From Pyrodictiaceae archaeon (lineage in GTDB: Archaea > Thermoproteota > Thermoprotei_A > Sulfolobales > Pyrodictiaceae): a stretch of 64,000 bases of DNA. The translations under genes were made by a program, and so were the position numbers. Of the stretch, positions 1 through 11,140 are shown one piece after another. Numbering within the stretch: the first letter of the stretch is position 1; every line of letters starts with the position of its first letter. The stretch covers positions 810,880 to 874,879 of the forward strand of contig JALVSY010000007.1 of assembly GCA_027036135.1 (NCBI GenBank), in the 5' to 3' direction. The notes below the pieces were generated by a model that searched no databases, was not told where the DNA came from, and saw only the letters and a program-made list of their open reading frames with translations.

Positions 1-12
1 TATTAAAAATTC

Positions 13-2157
13 TTGCAGCCTCGAGCTATGTGTGGGGGCGTAGAGCTTACAGGTAAGGCGTCAAGGGGGGAGGCATTGGCGTTATCAGAGGTGCTAGTTG
101 CGAGGCCTGCTCAAGAAGTGACCCTGCTTGTGCCAATAGACAAGTTGTCCAGGGCAGTGAAGGCTCTTACGGAGTGCCGTTGTCTACACCCAGAGCCCCT
201 TGCTGTAGATCCCGCGTATAGGGCAATGATTCATCGTATTCGCGGCGACCTTGACTCTCTTGAGCAGAAGATTAGGCAGGCTCTCGAGGTAGCTGAGCAG
301 GCGCCGATGGAGGGCGAGGTAGGCGAGGAGACACTAAAGCTTGCGCGCGAGACTGATGTAGGACTTTCGAGACTCCTTGAGCAGCTAGGCGATGCCATAA
401 GGGGTATTGAGAGAATAGCTGAGAAACTTGCTCAGCTCCGCAACCCAGAGTCTGAGCTCTCAACTATGCTCCATGTTATAGAGTATTATAGCTTCCTTAA
501 GGTTGATATAGAGAAGGTGCGAAAGGGGCACATAATACGAGCAAAGATCTATCGGGTACCACTTGACCGTACTGATAGCTTCCGCGAAGAGGCATCCAAG
601 CTGGAGTCAGTACTTGTAGTAGAGCTTGGCACCATAGAGCCTAACAGAGTCACGTTCCTTGCTATCTATCCCGCTTGGCGAGAGGCTGATATCGGTCGTG
701 TTGCTGTGCGTAATAGGGCAGAGCTTCTCGAGATACCACGTGACTTGCCTCCAATACCGGCTGAGGCTCTGAGACAAGCAAGAGAAGAGCTTGAGAATCT
801 GCCTGCTCTCCTACAGCGCCACGTACCATTGCTACGTAGAGCATTAGTGCTTATCGACGCCGCGAAGAGGCTTGTAGCGATACTTGAGGTCGTGAAGCCG
901 CTGAAAACACTGGCAGTTATACACGGCTACGTAGCAGCTGGCAAGATGAAGGCACTAGAGGAGTCTATGAGGAGGAACAATGTTACCTACTCAGCCATAG
1001 TGGCGGAGACCGAGACAAACAATCATGGGCATAAAGAGGGTAAGGAGGAGAAGCTACCTCCATCGTATTTCAGAGTAGGCGGCTTCTTAGCACCCTTCGC
1101 AGATCTCCTAGGAATGGGGGGCTTTCCGCGTCCAAGGGAGATAGTGCCAGCAGCTGTTATGGCTATAACACTTCCAATAATATATGGGCTAATGTTCCCT
1201 GATCTCGGTCACGGAATCGTGCTAGTCCTCATAGGCTACTACTTGTTCTACAAGAAGATGAGGAGCGAGAACCTAGGCAAGCTAGTCATAATATTTGGCT
1301 CAGCAGCGATAATAACAGGGTTCCTTAGCGGCGAGTTCTTTGGCGCCTACCCTGCCCTAGTGAGCTGGCTAACACACATATGGCACGGCCACCCACCACT
1401 GGCAAGCCCACTGCACCCCATAGCCGAGGAAGTAGTAAAGGGAGGAGGCGAGATACCACAAGGCACAGTACAACACCTATTATACAACGCCATATACGTG
1501 TCACTAGCGATAGGCGCATTCGTATTAACACTGTCATCGATATTCGCCATGATAAACGGGATAAATCTGAGAGACAAGGAAATGTTAGTAGCTGGACTAG
1601 GTAAGACACTGGTATTCGGAAGCATAGCGTTAGCACTTCTAGGCGGCCCATTCGTGGTTCATGCTATGCATCCAATAGAAGCTGCTGCGCAGGTGCTCAA
1701 AGACGCTGGGCTGACACTAATACCACACACAATAATGGGCGCCACGGTGAGAACTCTCTTTGTCATAGGATTAATCATAGCAATGATAGCACCAATTATA
1801 TACGGTCATGGAAGCTTCGGCGAGAGAGGAATGGCGGGGTTCATGGAGGCCTTCGACCTATTACTAATGGCTATTGGTAATACAGCATCCTTCATGCGAA
1901 TTATGGGCCTCATGCTAGCGCACAGCGGCTTAATGTTCGGATTCTTAATACTTGCAGTAATCAGCGGCCCAATACTTGGACCAATAGTATACATATTTGG
2001 AAATATACTAGTAATAGGCCTGGAGGCACTAGTAGCGTATGCGCACTCGCTGAGGCTGCACTTCTACGAAATGTTCAGCAAGTTCTACATCGATGGCGGC
2101 AGACTCTACACACCAATAGAGATACCACCACGTGTAAAGATAGCAATAGAGGAGTAA
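13..2157 (+). CDS. atpI: A-type ATP synthase subunit I (a-subunit homologue)
   Basis: Membrane subunit of the archaeal A1A0 ATP synthase that carries the proton/sodium half-channels next to the c-ring. The first half is hydrophilic and helical with long Glu/Arg-rich coiled-coil stretches. From about residue 370 the protein has some seven to eight membrane helices, which is the normal architecture, and 714 aa is close to family length. The frame opens just after a TAA at 4-6. TTG 13 and ATG 28 have no ribosome site, so TTG 76 or GTG 91, after the purine run at 65-73, could be the true start. The other ATPase genes here (C, H) are on the opposite strand, facing it tail to tail. Family identification is firm; only the start is open. 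Confidence 0.93.
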   Translation: MQPRAMCGGVELTGKASRGEALALSEVLVARPAQEVTLLVPIDKLSRAVKALTECRCLHPEPLAVDPAYRAMIHRIRGDLDSLEQKIRQALEVAEQAPMEGEVGEETLKLARETDVGLSRLLEQLGDAIRGIERIAEKLAQLRNPESELSTMLHVIEYYSFLKVDIEKVRKGHIIRAKIYRVPLDRTDSFREEASKLESVLVVELGTIEPNRVTFLAIYPAWREADIGRVAVRNRAELLEIPRDLPPIPAEALRQAREELENLPALLQRHVPLLRRALVLIDAAKRLVAILEVVKPLKTLAVIHGYVAAGKMKALEESMRRNNVTYSAIVAETETNNHGHKEGKEEKLPPSYFRVGGFLAPFADLLGMGGFPRPREIVPAAVMAITLPIIYGLMFPDLGHGIVLVLIGYYLFYKKMRSENLGKLVIIFGSAAIITGFLSGEFFGAYPALVSWLTHIWHGHPPLASPLHPIAEEVVKGGGEIPQGTVQHLLYNAIYVSLAIGAFVLTLSSIFAMINGINLRDKEMLVAGLGKTLVFGSIALALLGGPFVVHAMHPIEAAAQVLKDAGLTLIPHTIMGATVRTLFVIGLIIAMIAPIIYGHGSFGERGMAGFMEAFDLLLMAIGNTASFMRIMGLMLAHSGLMFGFLILAVISGPILGPIVYIFGNILVIGLEALVAYAHSLRLHFYEMFSKFYIDGGRLYTPIEIPPRVKIAIEE

Positions 2158-2271
2158 ATGAGAAATAATTTTATTTACAAAATGATCTTTCCTATCCCAC
2201 ATGTTTTATGTCCCCGTGTCGTACATAAAATTAGTATCGGATGCCAGGATGCCAGAATAAGCTATGACTTA

Positions 2272-3285
2272 CTATAATGAGACGAGGTCCGTTACTCTTT
2301 GCTTTGGCTGCCTGCTATAAGCTAGTAGAGCGATTATGACAGAGTCCTCGGCGTCTAGCAATAATAGTTCAGCGAGACCTACGACTGGGTCATTCATTAC
2401 TGGTTCCCAAGTGAATATCTTCTTAGCTATTGGGCGTAGATGTTTCCTCACCTTTGCTATAAAGCCCTCTAGCGTACCGAGGTTCTCGGAGAGATTACCA
2501 TACCAGGAAGAGGTTAGTAGTCGCTTAGCTTGTTCCTGGTCAAACGATTCTACAACGTTACGTATTTCCCTACTTGATAACTTGTATGCAGCGAGGTATT
2601 TTAGGTAGGTATCTATTACTTGGCGTGCTGGCTTCATCTCTATAAGGGAGTACATCGTCTTAGCGGCAAGGATGTCCAGTCGTCCACCTATTAGTTCTCG
2701 CCCTAGCTCCGTTTCAGCAACGCCTAGTGCCTTGCTAAACGCCTTCATAAGCTCTATGTCGAGAGCTGTGCTAAGGGCTTCAGCGCTTCGCGCAGCAACC
2801 AAGACGTCATATGCAACGCTTAAACCTAGGCGACGAAGCACTTGAACCGGGTCGTTTATTCCTTCCTCAGTTAGTCGTAGAGCTTCCTGTACTAGCTTAT
2901 TCTCCGGCCAGAAGAGTTCATCACGACTAGGTATTTTTTCTCCTCGCTGCGCACGACGAACAATGAGCTCTACATCACGTATAATTGGTATAAGCGCGTA
3001 AGGTTTGTATAGGGTCACAGCTTGCTCCGGAAGAGAGTTCATTACTGCACTTAGTCCTTCAACAAACAACCTATACGCTGCACGTTCCACTTGGCTAGGG
3101 TTCGTGAACTCCTCGCCCGCGGGGAGGAACCTCGTGAGCTTCGTTGCCTGGAAGAGCTTTATAGTCGTCTCGTCCTCCGTATACTGTGCAAGAACAGCTC
3201 TAATATCATCCTCTATGCTCTGGGCCTTTGCAACAACAGTTTTTACATAAAGATATTCTGGGCCTAAGCCAGGAACTTGGCTCAA
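2272..3285 (-). CDS. atpC: A-type ATP synthase subunit C
   Basis: Central-stalk socket subunit (V-ATPase d homologue) that couples the rotor to the c-ring. All-helical soluble protein of 337 aa, normal for the family. It starts with TTG at 3285, eight bases after a GGTG ribosome site. That start overlaps by four bases the end of the upstream subunit H gene, which indicates translational coupling. The convergent atpI gene ends about 115 bp away, and AT-rich sequence between the two can terminate both. Confidence 0.9.
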   Translation of the reverse strand: MSQVPGLGPEYLYVKTVVAKAQSIEDDIRAVLAQYTEDETTIKLFQATKLTRFLPAGEEFTNPSQVERAAYRLFVEGLSAVMNSLPEQAVTLYKPYALIPIIRDVELIVRRAQRGEKIPSRDELFWPENKLVQEALRLTEEGINDPVQVLRRLGLSVAYDVLVAARSAEALSTALDIELMKAFSKALGVAETELGRELIGGRLDILAAKTMYSLIEMKPARQVIDTYLKYLAAYKLSSREIRNVVESFDQEQAKRLLTSSWYGNLSENLGTLEGFIAKVRKHLRPIAKKIFTWEPVMNDPVVGLAELLLLDAEDSVIIALLAYSRQPKQRVTDLVSL

Positions 3286-3647
3286 CCCTTAATCACCTTG
3301 GCTAGTGTCTCCAGTGCTCTCTCCACAGCCCTATCGCGATTTGCCATGAGTGTCTCGAGAAGTTCCCTTTCTTCCCTCTTCCCCCTTTCTTCAAGCTCTC
3401 TTGACAGACGCTCTATCTCTTTCTCAATAATCTCGCTTATCTCCTTCTTGGCATTAGCTGCTAGCTCCTCTGCCCTGGCTCGCAACTTTGCTGCAACATT
3501 CTCGGCATATTGAATGAGCTTGGCCGCGTCCTCATCGATTCCCTGCATTGCCTTGGAAGCCTCGTTTTCTATCTCCTCAACACTCTTGAGAATCTTGTTC
3601 GCGAGTTCCTCGGCCACTACCCTGGCACCCCGGGACATCGTTACCAC
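3282..3647 (-). CDS. atpH: A-type ATP synthase subunit H (peripheral stalk)
   Basis: Short (121 aa), nearly all-helical, Glu/Lys/Arg/Ala-rich protein with continuous heptad-like coiled-coil pattern. That is expected for the H (G-like) subunit, which pairs with subunit E in the peripheral stalk. It is too short for subunit E (about 190 aa). It sits directly upstream of subunit C with a 4-base overlap. GTG 3647 and ATG 3638 are both possible starts. The assignment rests on size, coiled-coil character and neighbours rather than on a signature motif. Confidence 0.72.
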   Translation of the reverse strand: MVTMSRGARVVAEELANKILKSVEEIENEASKAMQGIDEDAAKLIQYAENVAAKLRARAEELAANAKKEISEIIEKEIERLSRELEERGKREERELLETLMANRDRAVERALETLAKVIKG

Positions 3648-3789
3648 TAGTTCAAAGAATAAGAATGATTCGCTCTACATACATTCTCGTTAACCAACGC
3701 CTCGTAAGAGATAGTAGGAAGGCGGACAAAGAGGTAACAATGGGCCAGCAAAAATATCTAGGTAGCCCTAGGGCTGGACAAGAGACGCG

Positions 3790-6030
<2,241 letters not shown>

Positions 6031-6063
6031 CTAATCCAAGCTCGGTAAATAGGTGGCCTACAA

Positions 6064-7308
6064 GTGGAGAACAAGACCTGCTACGCTATAGTTGCATCTA
6101 GACTACGTAATAACACGTACATCGAGTGGCTTATGCATAATCTGAGTATACTTTCTGAGTCACTAGGAAGCTTCATAGGAGTCATGGATGATGAAAACTT
6201 ATCATCTAGCTTATCTTTGCTGGAGAAATGTGCTGGCATAGTGCTTGTGGTAGCAACAGGGGGCACTGAGCACGTAGTCCTAGAGCTGCGGGAGAAGCTG
6301 CAAGACAAAATGCTCCTTATTATAGCGCTACCCTATGCTAACAGCTTACCCGCTGTAATGGAGGTCGCACCTCTACTACGAAGATATAAACATACGGCGA
6401 TACACTACATGGACAAGTTCAATCCCGCATCTTATTATTTATTAAGAAGGATCATCAAAGCACTAAGAGCCACCACAAACATCCGTGAAGCAAGACTAGG
6501 CATAGTTGGCGGGATAAGCCCCTGGTTGGTGTATAGCAAGTTAAGCAATGAGAAGGCTAGAGAAATAGGCATTAAGCTTATAGAGATAGGGCTTGACGAG
6601 TTCATCAAGCTCTATAGGGAAGCTAAGCCCTCTGAGGAAATCCTTGAGAAAGTAACCACGGGCGCTACTAGGGTCTCCGTGAGCGAGGCCAGTATAACTA
6701 ATGCACTGAGAGTCTATACTGCTTTGAAAAACATTATTGAACGGTACAAGCTCCAAGCCTTAACAATCAAGTGTTTCGATTTAATAACCAGGCTGAATAC
6801 GACTGCTTGCCTAGCACTATCGCTCCTAAATTCTAGCGGATTCGTAGCTGGCTGTGAGGGCGATGTACCCGCGACTCTTGCAATGATGATTCTAAACCAG
6901 GTATCCAGCAAGCCAGCGTTCATGGCTAATCCAGCGAGGCTAAGCGATAACGGGGTCTTACTAGCTCATTGCACTGCGCCTCTCGTCTATGGACCCTATG
7001 AGCTAATGACCCACTTTGAGAGCGGCATAGGGGTTGGTATTTCAGCGAAATTCCCCATAGGTACCCCCGTAACTTTAGCGAGGCTTGACCCAGGCTCACT
7101 CAAGCTACGCGTAGGAGTTGGTGTTGTCGAGGCTTCGGGGCATCTTAGTAATTATCATTGTAGGACACAAGTGCTAGTTAGACTAGAGAATTCGAAAAGG
7201 CTATTAGAGGACAGTATAGGCAACCATTACGTGATTGCCCCGGGTAAATACGTTGAGGAGTTACGCTATGTCGCAAATCTCTTAGGCCTAGGCTACGAGA
7301 AGCTCTAG
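6064..7308 (+). CDS. L-fucose/arabinose isomerase-fold protein
   Basis: 414-aa protein resembling the fucose/arabinose isomerase superfamily. The conserved C-terminal signatures are visible: GCEGDVPATLAM near 263 and AHCTAP at 301-306, where the family carries metal/substrate-binding acidic and His residues. The N-terminal half has Rossmann-like alternating strands. GTG start at 6064 lies seven bases after GGTGG. No other sugar-catabolism gene is nearby, so the substrate cannot be named and it may not be a true isomerase. Confidence 0.6.
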   Translation: MENKTCYAIVASRLRNNTYIEWLMHNLSILSESLGSFIGVMDDENLSSSLSLLEKCAGIVLVVATGGTEHVVLELREKLQDKMLLIIALPYANSLPAVMEVAPLLRRYKHTAIHYMDKFNPASYYLLRRIIKALRATTNIREARLGIVGGISPWLVYSKLSNEKAREIGIKLIEIGLDEFIKLYREAKPSEEILEKVTTGATRVSVSEASITNALRVYTALKNIIERYKLQALTIKCFDLITRLNTTACLALSLLNSSGFVAGCEGDVPATLAMMILNQVSSKPAFMANPARLSDNGVLLAHCTAPLVYGPYELMTHFESGIGVGISAKFPIGTPVTLARLDPGSLKLRVGVGVVEASGHLSNYHCRTQVLVRLENSKRLLEDSIGNHYVIAPGKYVEELRYVANLLGLGYEKL

Positions 7309-7442
7309 CAAAAGATTCCTAGCAACACTGCTGTGAGTTTACCGTTTTCCCGAGTGGTAGTCGCCTAGTTTTGCCTAGAGAACGATTCTTTACTGGGCAG
7401 GTCATAGCAATAGACATGACAAGAATAGTGAGGGTTCTAGCC

Positions 7443-8780
7443 ATGACTAGGAAGAAGAGAGTAATAATAATGGGTGCTGGTGGAAGAGACTACCACGTAT
7501 TCAACATGATGTTCCGCAATAATCCGGACTACGAAGTAGTTGCGTTCACAGCAACTCAGATACCTGGCATCGAGTGGAGCAGGTACCCACCAAGCCTAGC
7601 AGGACCCCTGTATCCCGACGGTATACCAATATACCCAGAGGAGTGGCTACCCAAGCTGGTCAAGGATTTCGATGTTGACGAGGTAATACTTGCCTATAGC
7701 GATCTAACATACGATGAAATAGGGCATAAGCTAAGCATAGTGCTAGCTACTGGCGCCGACTTCCGCATAGTTGGTCCACGCGACACGATGATTCCGAGCT
7801 ATAAGCCAGTACTAGCTGTCACCGCGGTAAAGACAGGGGCTGGTAAAAGTACCGTGTCGAGAGCACTTGTCCGCGAGATTAAGAGCAGGAACCTTGTTCC
7901 AGCAGTAGTGAGGCACCCCATGGCCTATGGTGACCTAGAGGCCAAAAACCTCATAGTAATAAAGACCCGAGACGATATATCAAAGTACCCATTGACCATA
8001 GAGGAGAGAGAAGAGTACGAGCCATACATAGACCTAGGAGTCCCTGTCCTAGCGGGAGTAGACTACGGACTCGTTACACGCGAAGCCGAGAAACTAGGAG
8101 ACATAGTACTATGGGATGGAGGAAACAATGACTGGCCATTCATAAAACCGGATCTCTGGATAGTCGTAGCAGACGCTATGAGACCAGGCCTAGAAGCCTC
8201 TACCTTCCCAGGCGAGGTCAATGTACGAGCAGCAGACATGGCGATAATAACAAAGGCTAGCGAAGCCGGAGCAGAGAAAGTGAAGCAGGTAAAAGAGAAC
8301 CTACTAAGGCTGAACCCAAGGCTCGAGATAGCAATCGCTGATCTCGAAGTAACTGTTGACAAGCCCGAAGTGATAAAGGGCAAGAAAGTCGTGGTTGTAG
8401 AGGACTCGCCAACAGTGACGCACGGAGGAGCACCATACGCAGCAGGCTACGTGGCAGCAAAGAAGTATGGGGCAGAGATAGTTGATCCAAAGCCCTATGG
8501 CGTAGGTGTGATAAAAGAGATGTTCGAGACCTATAAACATATGGGGCCTGTAGTACCCTCAACAGGGTATACGGAGAAGCAGCTAAGAGACCTCGAGGAA
8601 ACATTGCGTAGAGTACCAGCTGACGTAATAATAATAGCTAGTCCTGCAAGGATAGAGAACATGATAAATCTTGACAAACCATATGTAAGAGTAAGCTACG
8701 AGCTCAAAGTACTAGAGGGACCAACGCCAAAAGACATCGTTGACAAGCTCTTAGAGAAGCACCCATTGCCGAGTCACTAG
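7443..8780 (+). CDS. cpgS: Cyclic 2,3-diphosphoglycerate synthetase
   Basis: ATP-dependent ring closure of 2,3-diphosphoglycerate to cyclic 2,3-DPG, a thermoprotectant known from thermophilic archaea. The protein shows an N-terminal Rossmann-like nucleotide motif (MGAGGRDYHVF) and a P-loop TGAGKST near 132-137. The length of 445 aa from the chosen ATG matches the Methanothermus enzyme family (about 460 aa). ATG 7443 is chosen because GAGGG lies eight bases upstream; an in-frame TTG at 7371 would add 24 weakly conserved residues. It ends facing the ModD-like gene over a T-rich spacer. Confidence 0.82.
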   Translation: MTRKKRVIIMGAGGRDYHVFNMMFRNNPDYEVVAFTATQIPGIEWSRYPPSLAGPLYPDGIPIYPEEWLPKLVKDFDVDEVILAYSDLTYDEIGHKLSIVLATGADFRIVGPRDTMIPSYKPVLAVTAVKTGAGKSTVSRALVREIKSRNLVPAVVRHPMAYGDLEAKNLIVIKTRDDISKYPLTIEEREEYEPYIDLGVPVLAGVDYGLVTREAEKLGDIVLWDGGNNDWPFIKPDLWIVVADAMRPGLEASTFPGEVNVRAADMAIITKASEAGAEKVKQVKENLLRLNPRLEIAIADLEVTVDKPEVIKGKKVVVVEDSPTVTHGGAPYAAGYVAAKKYGAEIVDPKPYGVGVIKEMFETYKHMGPVVPSTGYTEKQLRDLEETLRRVPADVIIIASPARIENMINLDKPYVRVSYELKVLEGPTPKDIVDKLLEKHPLPSH

Positions 8781-8864
8781 GCCTTTCTTCTTTTCTCCTA
8801 AAACAATCCATATTCTTACAACCAGAGTAACTCCTTCACAGGATTAGAAACAAGCGTATAGTAT

Positions 8865-9734
8865 CTAACCTAGGCCCTCTATCCGGGTTGTTAAGTCAAT
8901 CGGCTTCGCCCAGAACGGCGCGCTAGTGACTATTACGTCAACTCCTGTTACAGCATACTCCTCGATGTTTTTGAGAGAGATCCCTCCACCAACGGCTATT
9001 CTTATATTGTTATTAACTTTACGTATCTTGGTAACCATTTCACGAAGTTCGTCAGGCTCAACATGATCTAGCTGTACCTCGTCAACGACACCACTCCTAG
9101 CAACCTTTAATGCTTCATCGAGACTATCAACCTCGATAACCACTTGGCGCTCACCTATGAGTGAACGAGCTTCCTTGATTTTCTCTAATATTTTGTCTAT
9201 GCCCCTAGCAAGCCTGGTATGGTTGGGGAAGACTAGGACCGTATCGCTTATACCTACACGATGAAGAGTCGCGCCACCACACAGAACACAATGATAGTAG
9301 AGATGACGCAGCCCAGGCGGTGCTTTACGGGCAACAGCTATTACGACCTTGGGGTTTACTTTCTTGGCCTTTTCAACCATTAACCGCGTGTAGGTTGCTA
9401 CTCCAGAGCCTATGGATACGAGTGTCTGTGCTACTCTCCATCCCGCGTGTAATTGCCCGCCGCTGCCTCGTAGCGTCATTATTTCCTGGCCTGGCTCCCC
9501 CCAAGTGCCCTCGGGGGCTTCGTTCTCTACTTCGGCGCCTAGTCTCCTATAGACAGCTCCTGCTTCTTGTAGGCCGCAAATTACAGCCTTCTCGCGGAGC
9601 ACTATATGTGCTCTAGCTGGCTTATCTGCTATGCCTAGTATGGTTGTAGTAAGGTCCATGAAAGGTATATCTTCTCTTATCCATTCATCCACGAGGCTTA
9701 GTGGTAAATGAATTGAGGCCGTGCATCTCCCCAA
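8865..9734 (-). CDS. ModD-like nicotinate-nucleotide pyrophosphorylase
   Basis: Type II phosphoribosyltransferase fold of the NadC/ModD family. Visible signatures are DLTT near 27, ARKAPPGLR near 134-142, HRVGISD at 158-164 and a C-terminal glycine-rich GGGIS phosphate loop. The segment after HRxGxSD reads as in ModD (VFPNH) rather than the Lys-containing form of quinolinate phosphoribosyltransferase, so ModD is preferred over NadC. No nadA/nadB or molybdate transporter lies nearby to settle the role. TTG start at 9734 after a GAGGGGG site. Confidence 0.72.
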   Translation of the reverse strand: MGRCTASIHLPLSLVDEWIREDIPFMDLTTTILGIADKPARAHIVLREKAVICGLQEAGAVYRRLGAEVENEAPEGTWGEPGQEIMTLRGSGGQLHAGWRVAQTLVSIGSGVATYTRLMVEKAKKVNPKVVIAVARKAPPGLRHLYYHCVLCGGATLHRVGISDTVLVFPNHTRLARGIDKILEKIKEARSLIGERQVVIEVDSLDEALKVARSGVVDEVQLDHVEPDELREMVTKIRKVNNNIRIAVGGGISLKNIEEYAVTGVDVIVTSAPFWAKPIDLTTRIEGLG

Positions 9735-9828
9735 TGAGGACCCCCTCTCTGATGCTATCCTACAGCACCAGTAGTATTTTCAGAGAAAAATAAGTACCAC
9801 ACCATAATCTTTCAAGAAGGAAACACCA

Positions 9829-9891
9829 ATGCCAAGAGGCAATAGACTTAGAATACCTTCTCCGGGAAACGTATGCTTACACCTGGGGTGA
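9829..9891 (+). other. Possible 20-codon leader ORF upstream of aIF1A
   Basis: ATG at 9829 opens 20 codons ending in the TGA that lies inside the GGGGTGA ribosome site of the next gene. A TATA-like stretch near 9784-9794 would start transcription just upstream of this ATG. Stop and ribosome site overlapping is typical of coupled translation, but the peptide shows no recognisable family and may be chance. Confidence 0.25.
9885..9891 (+). promoter_or_regulatory. Ribosome binding site GGGGTGA for CTG-started aIF1A
   Basis: GGGGTGA complements the 16S 3' end as do the GGTG motifs before most genes here. It lies eight bases before CTG 9899, the usual spacing in this window, and 55 bases before the first TTG, so it supports the CTG start. 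Confidence 0.6.
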
Positions 9892-9898
9892 AGAAGCC

Positions 9899-10240
9899 CT
9901 GGCAAAGAAGAAGCGGAGACAAGAGGAAGAGAGCAAGAAAGAACTATTGTTACCGAACCCCGAGGAGGGTACAATGCTATGCGTAATCACTAAGATACTT
10001 GGAGCAGACCATGTACTTCTGCGATGTCAGGACGGTGTTGAGCGGAAAGCCAGGATTAAGGGCAGCATGAGGAGAAGGGTCTGGATGAGAGAGGGAGACA
10101 TAGTCCTTGCCGCGCCCTGGGACTTTAAACCGGATAGAGCTGATATAATTCATCGCTATACTCGCGACGAGCTAAAAAGATTAGTAGAAATGGGCATAGT
10201 CTCGGAAGAGCTACTGGAGTTAGCAGAGGAGCTAGCATAG
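9899..10240 (+). CDS. Translation initiation factor aIF1A (CTG start)
   Basis: OB-fold initiation factor that helps the 30S subunit scan and bind initiator tRNA. The core is unmistakable: CQDGVERKARI, MRRRVWMREGD, and a C-terminal helix after APWDF. The first ATG/GTG/TTG would start at TTG 9947 and delete the basic N-terminal tail. The frame upstream reads Leu-Ala-Lys-Lys-Lys-Arg-Arg-Gln-Glu-Glu, a typical aIF1A tail, and begins at CTG 9899 right after GGGGTGA. No other start codon exists in this stretch. That gives 113 aa, family length. Followed by RIO1 and a Pno1-like protein. Confidence 0.93.
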   Translation: MAKKKRRQEEESKKELLLPNPEEGTMLCVITKILGADHVLLRCQDGVERKARIKGSMRRRVWMREGDIVLAAPWDFKPDRADIIHRYTRDELKRLVEMGIVSEELLELAEELA

Positions 10241-10275
10241 GTATCAGAGAAAACCAAGATGCTTGCTCTTTTTGC

Positions 10276-10281
10276 GGGGTG
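10276..10281 (+). promoter_or_regulatory. Ribosome binding site GGGGTG for CTG-started RIO1
   Basis: GGGGTG ten bases before CTG 10292. The only in-frame alternative start, ATG 10376, has no comparable motif. Confidence 0.55.
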
Positions 10282-10291
10282 CAAGTAGGCC

Positions 10292-11098
10292 CTGGGTAGG
10301 CGTCGTAGAGAGAAGCGGCTTAAGGACAAGGATCTTTTTGAAACAGTCGAAGAGGTCTGGGACGCACAGACCCTTATGGCCGCCTACGAGGTAATGAGGC
10401 GGCTGCGCCTCGATAGATTCGCTGGCGTCGTGAGCGCCGGTAAAGAGGCGAGAGTATACAGGGCAATAGGGCGTGACGGCACTGAGTACGCTGTTAAGAT
10501 CTACCTAACAGCTACAGCCGAGTTCCGCAAAAGCATATACAAGTACCTCCTAGGTGACCCAAGGTTCCAGAACGTTGACGTGAGTAACACTAAGAAATTA
10601 TTCGCGGCATGGGCCCGTAAAGAGTTCCGCAACCTTAAGAGAATGTACGAGGCTGGTGTAAGTGTTCCTAGGCCTTATCTAGTCTATCAGAACATAATAG
10701 TTATGGAGTTTATAGGTAGAAACGGGCTCAGAGCACCACTTCTACACGAGATACAGAACAAGCTAGACACCGACGAGGCAGAGGAAATCTATTGGCAAGT
10801 AGTCAATAACTATAGGAGGATTTATTGCTGCGCAAAACTAGTCCACGCCGACATGAGCGAGTACAACATAATGCTCCTAGATAACAAAGTCTATATAATA
10901 GACGTGGCCCAGGCTGTTAGCCTAGAACACCCTAACGCAAGCGACTTCCTCCGCAACGATGCACGTAACATATCCAGGTTCTTCTCCAAGCTAGGCGTTA
11001 CGAGCGCAAATAGCCCCGAACAAATACTCAAAGAAATAACTTTATGCGAGAACATAGAGTGCCCGGAGCCTAGGGAGAAGAAAGCGGGAAAGCAATAA
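10292..11098 (+). CDS. rio1: RIO1-type serine/threonine protein kinase (CTG start)
   Basis: Atypical kinase that acts in late 30S subunit maturation. Seen: the flexible P-loop motif SAGKEARVY, invariant Lys in YAVKIY, catalytic HADMSEYNIM, and metal-binding IIDVAQAV. ATG 10376 would truncate the conserved N-terminal segment that precedes the ATP loop (ETVEEVWDAQTL). The frame runs back to TAG 10286-10288 with only one usable codon, CTG 10292, placed ten bases after GGGGTG. This gives 268 aa. Part of the aIF1A-RIO1-Pno1 group, probably one transcript. Confidence 0.93.
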   Translation: MGRRRREKRLKDKDLFETVEEVWDAQTLMAAYEVMRRLRLDRFAGVVSAGKEARVYRAIGRDGTEYAVKIYLTATAEFRKSIYKYLLGDPRFQNVDVSNTKKLFAAWARKEFRNLKRMYEAGVSVPRPYLVYQNIIVMEFIGRNGLRAPLLHEIQNKLDTDEAEEIYWQVVNNYRRIYCCAKLVHADMSEYNIMLLDNKVYIIDVAQAVSLEHPNASDFLRNDARNISRFFSKLGVTSANSPEQILKEITLCENIECPEPREKKAGKQ

Positions 11099-11140
11099 CC
11101 ACGCCTCCTTCTCCCAGTACACCGGGGGTGCGACAAGGAG

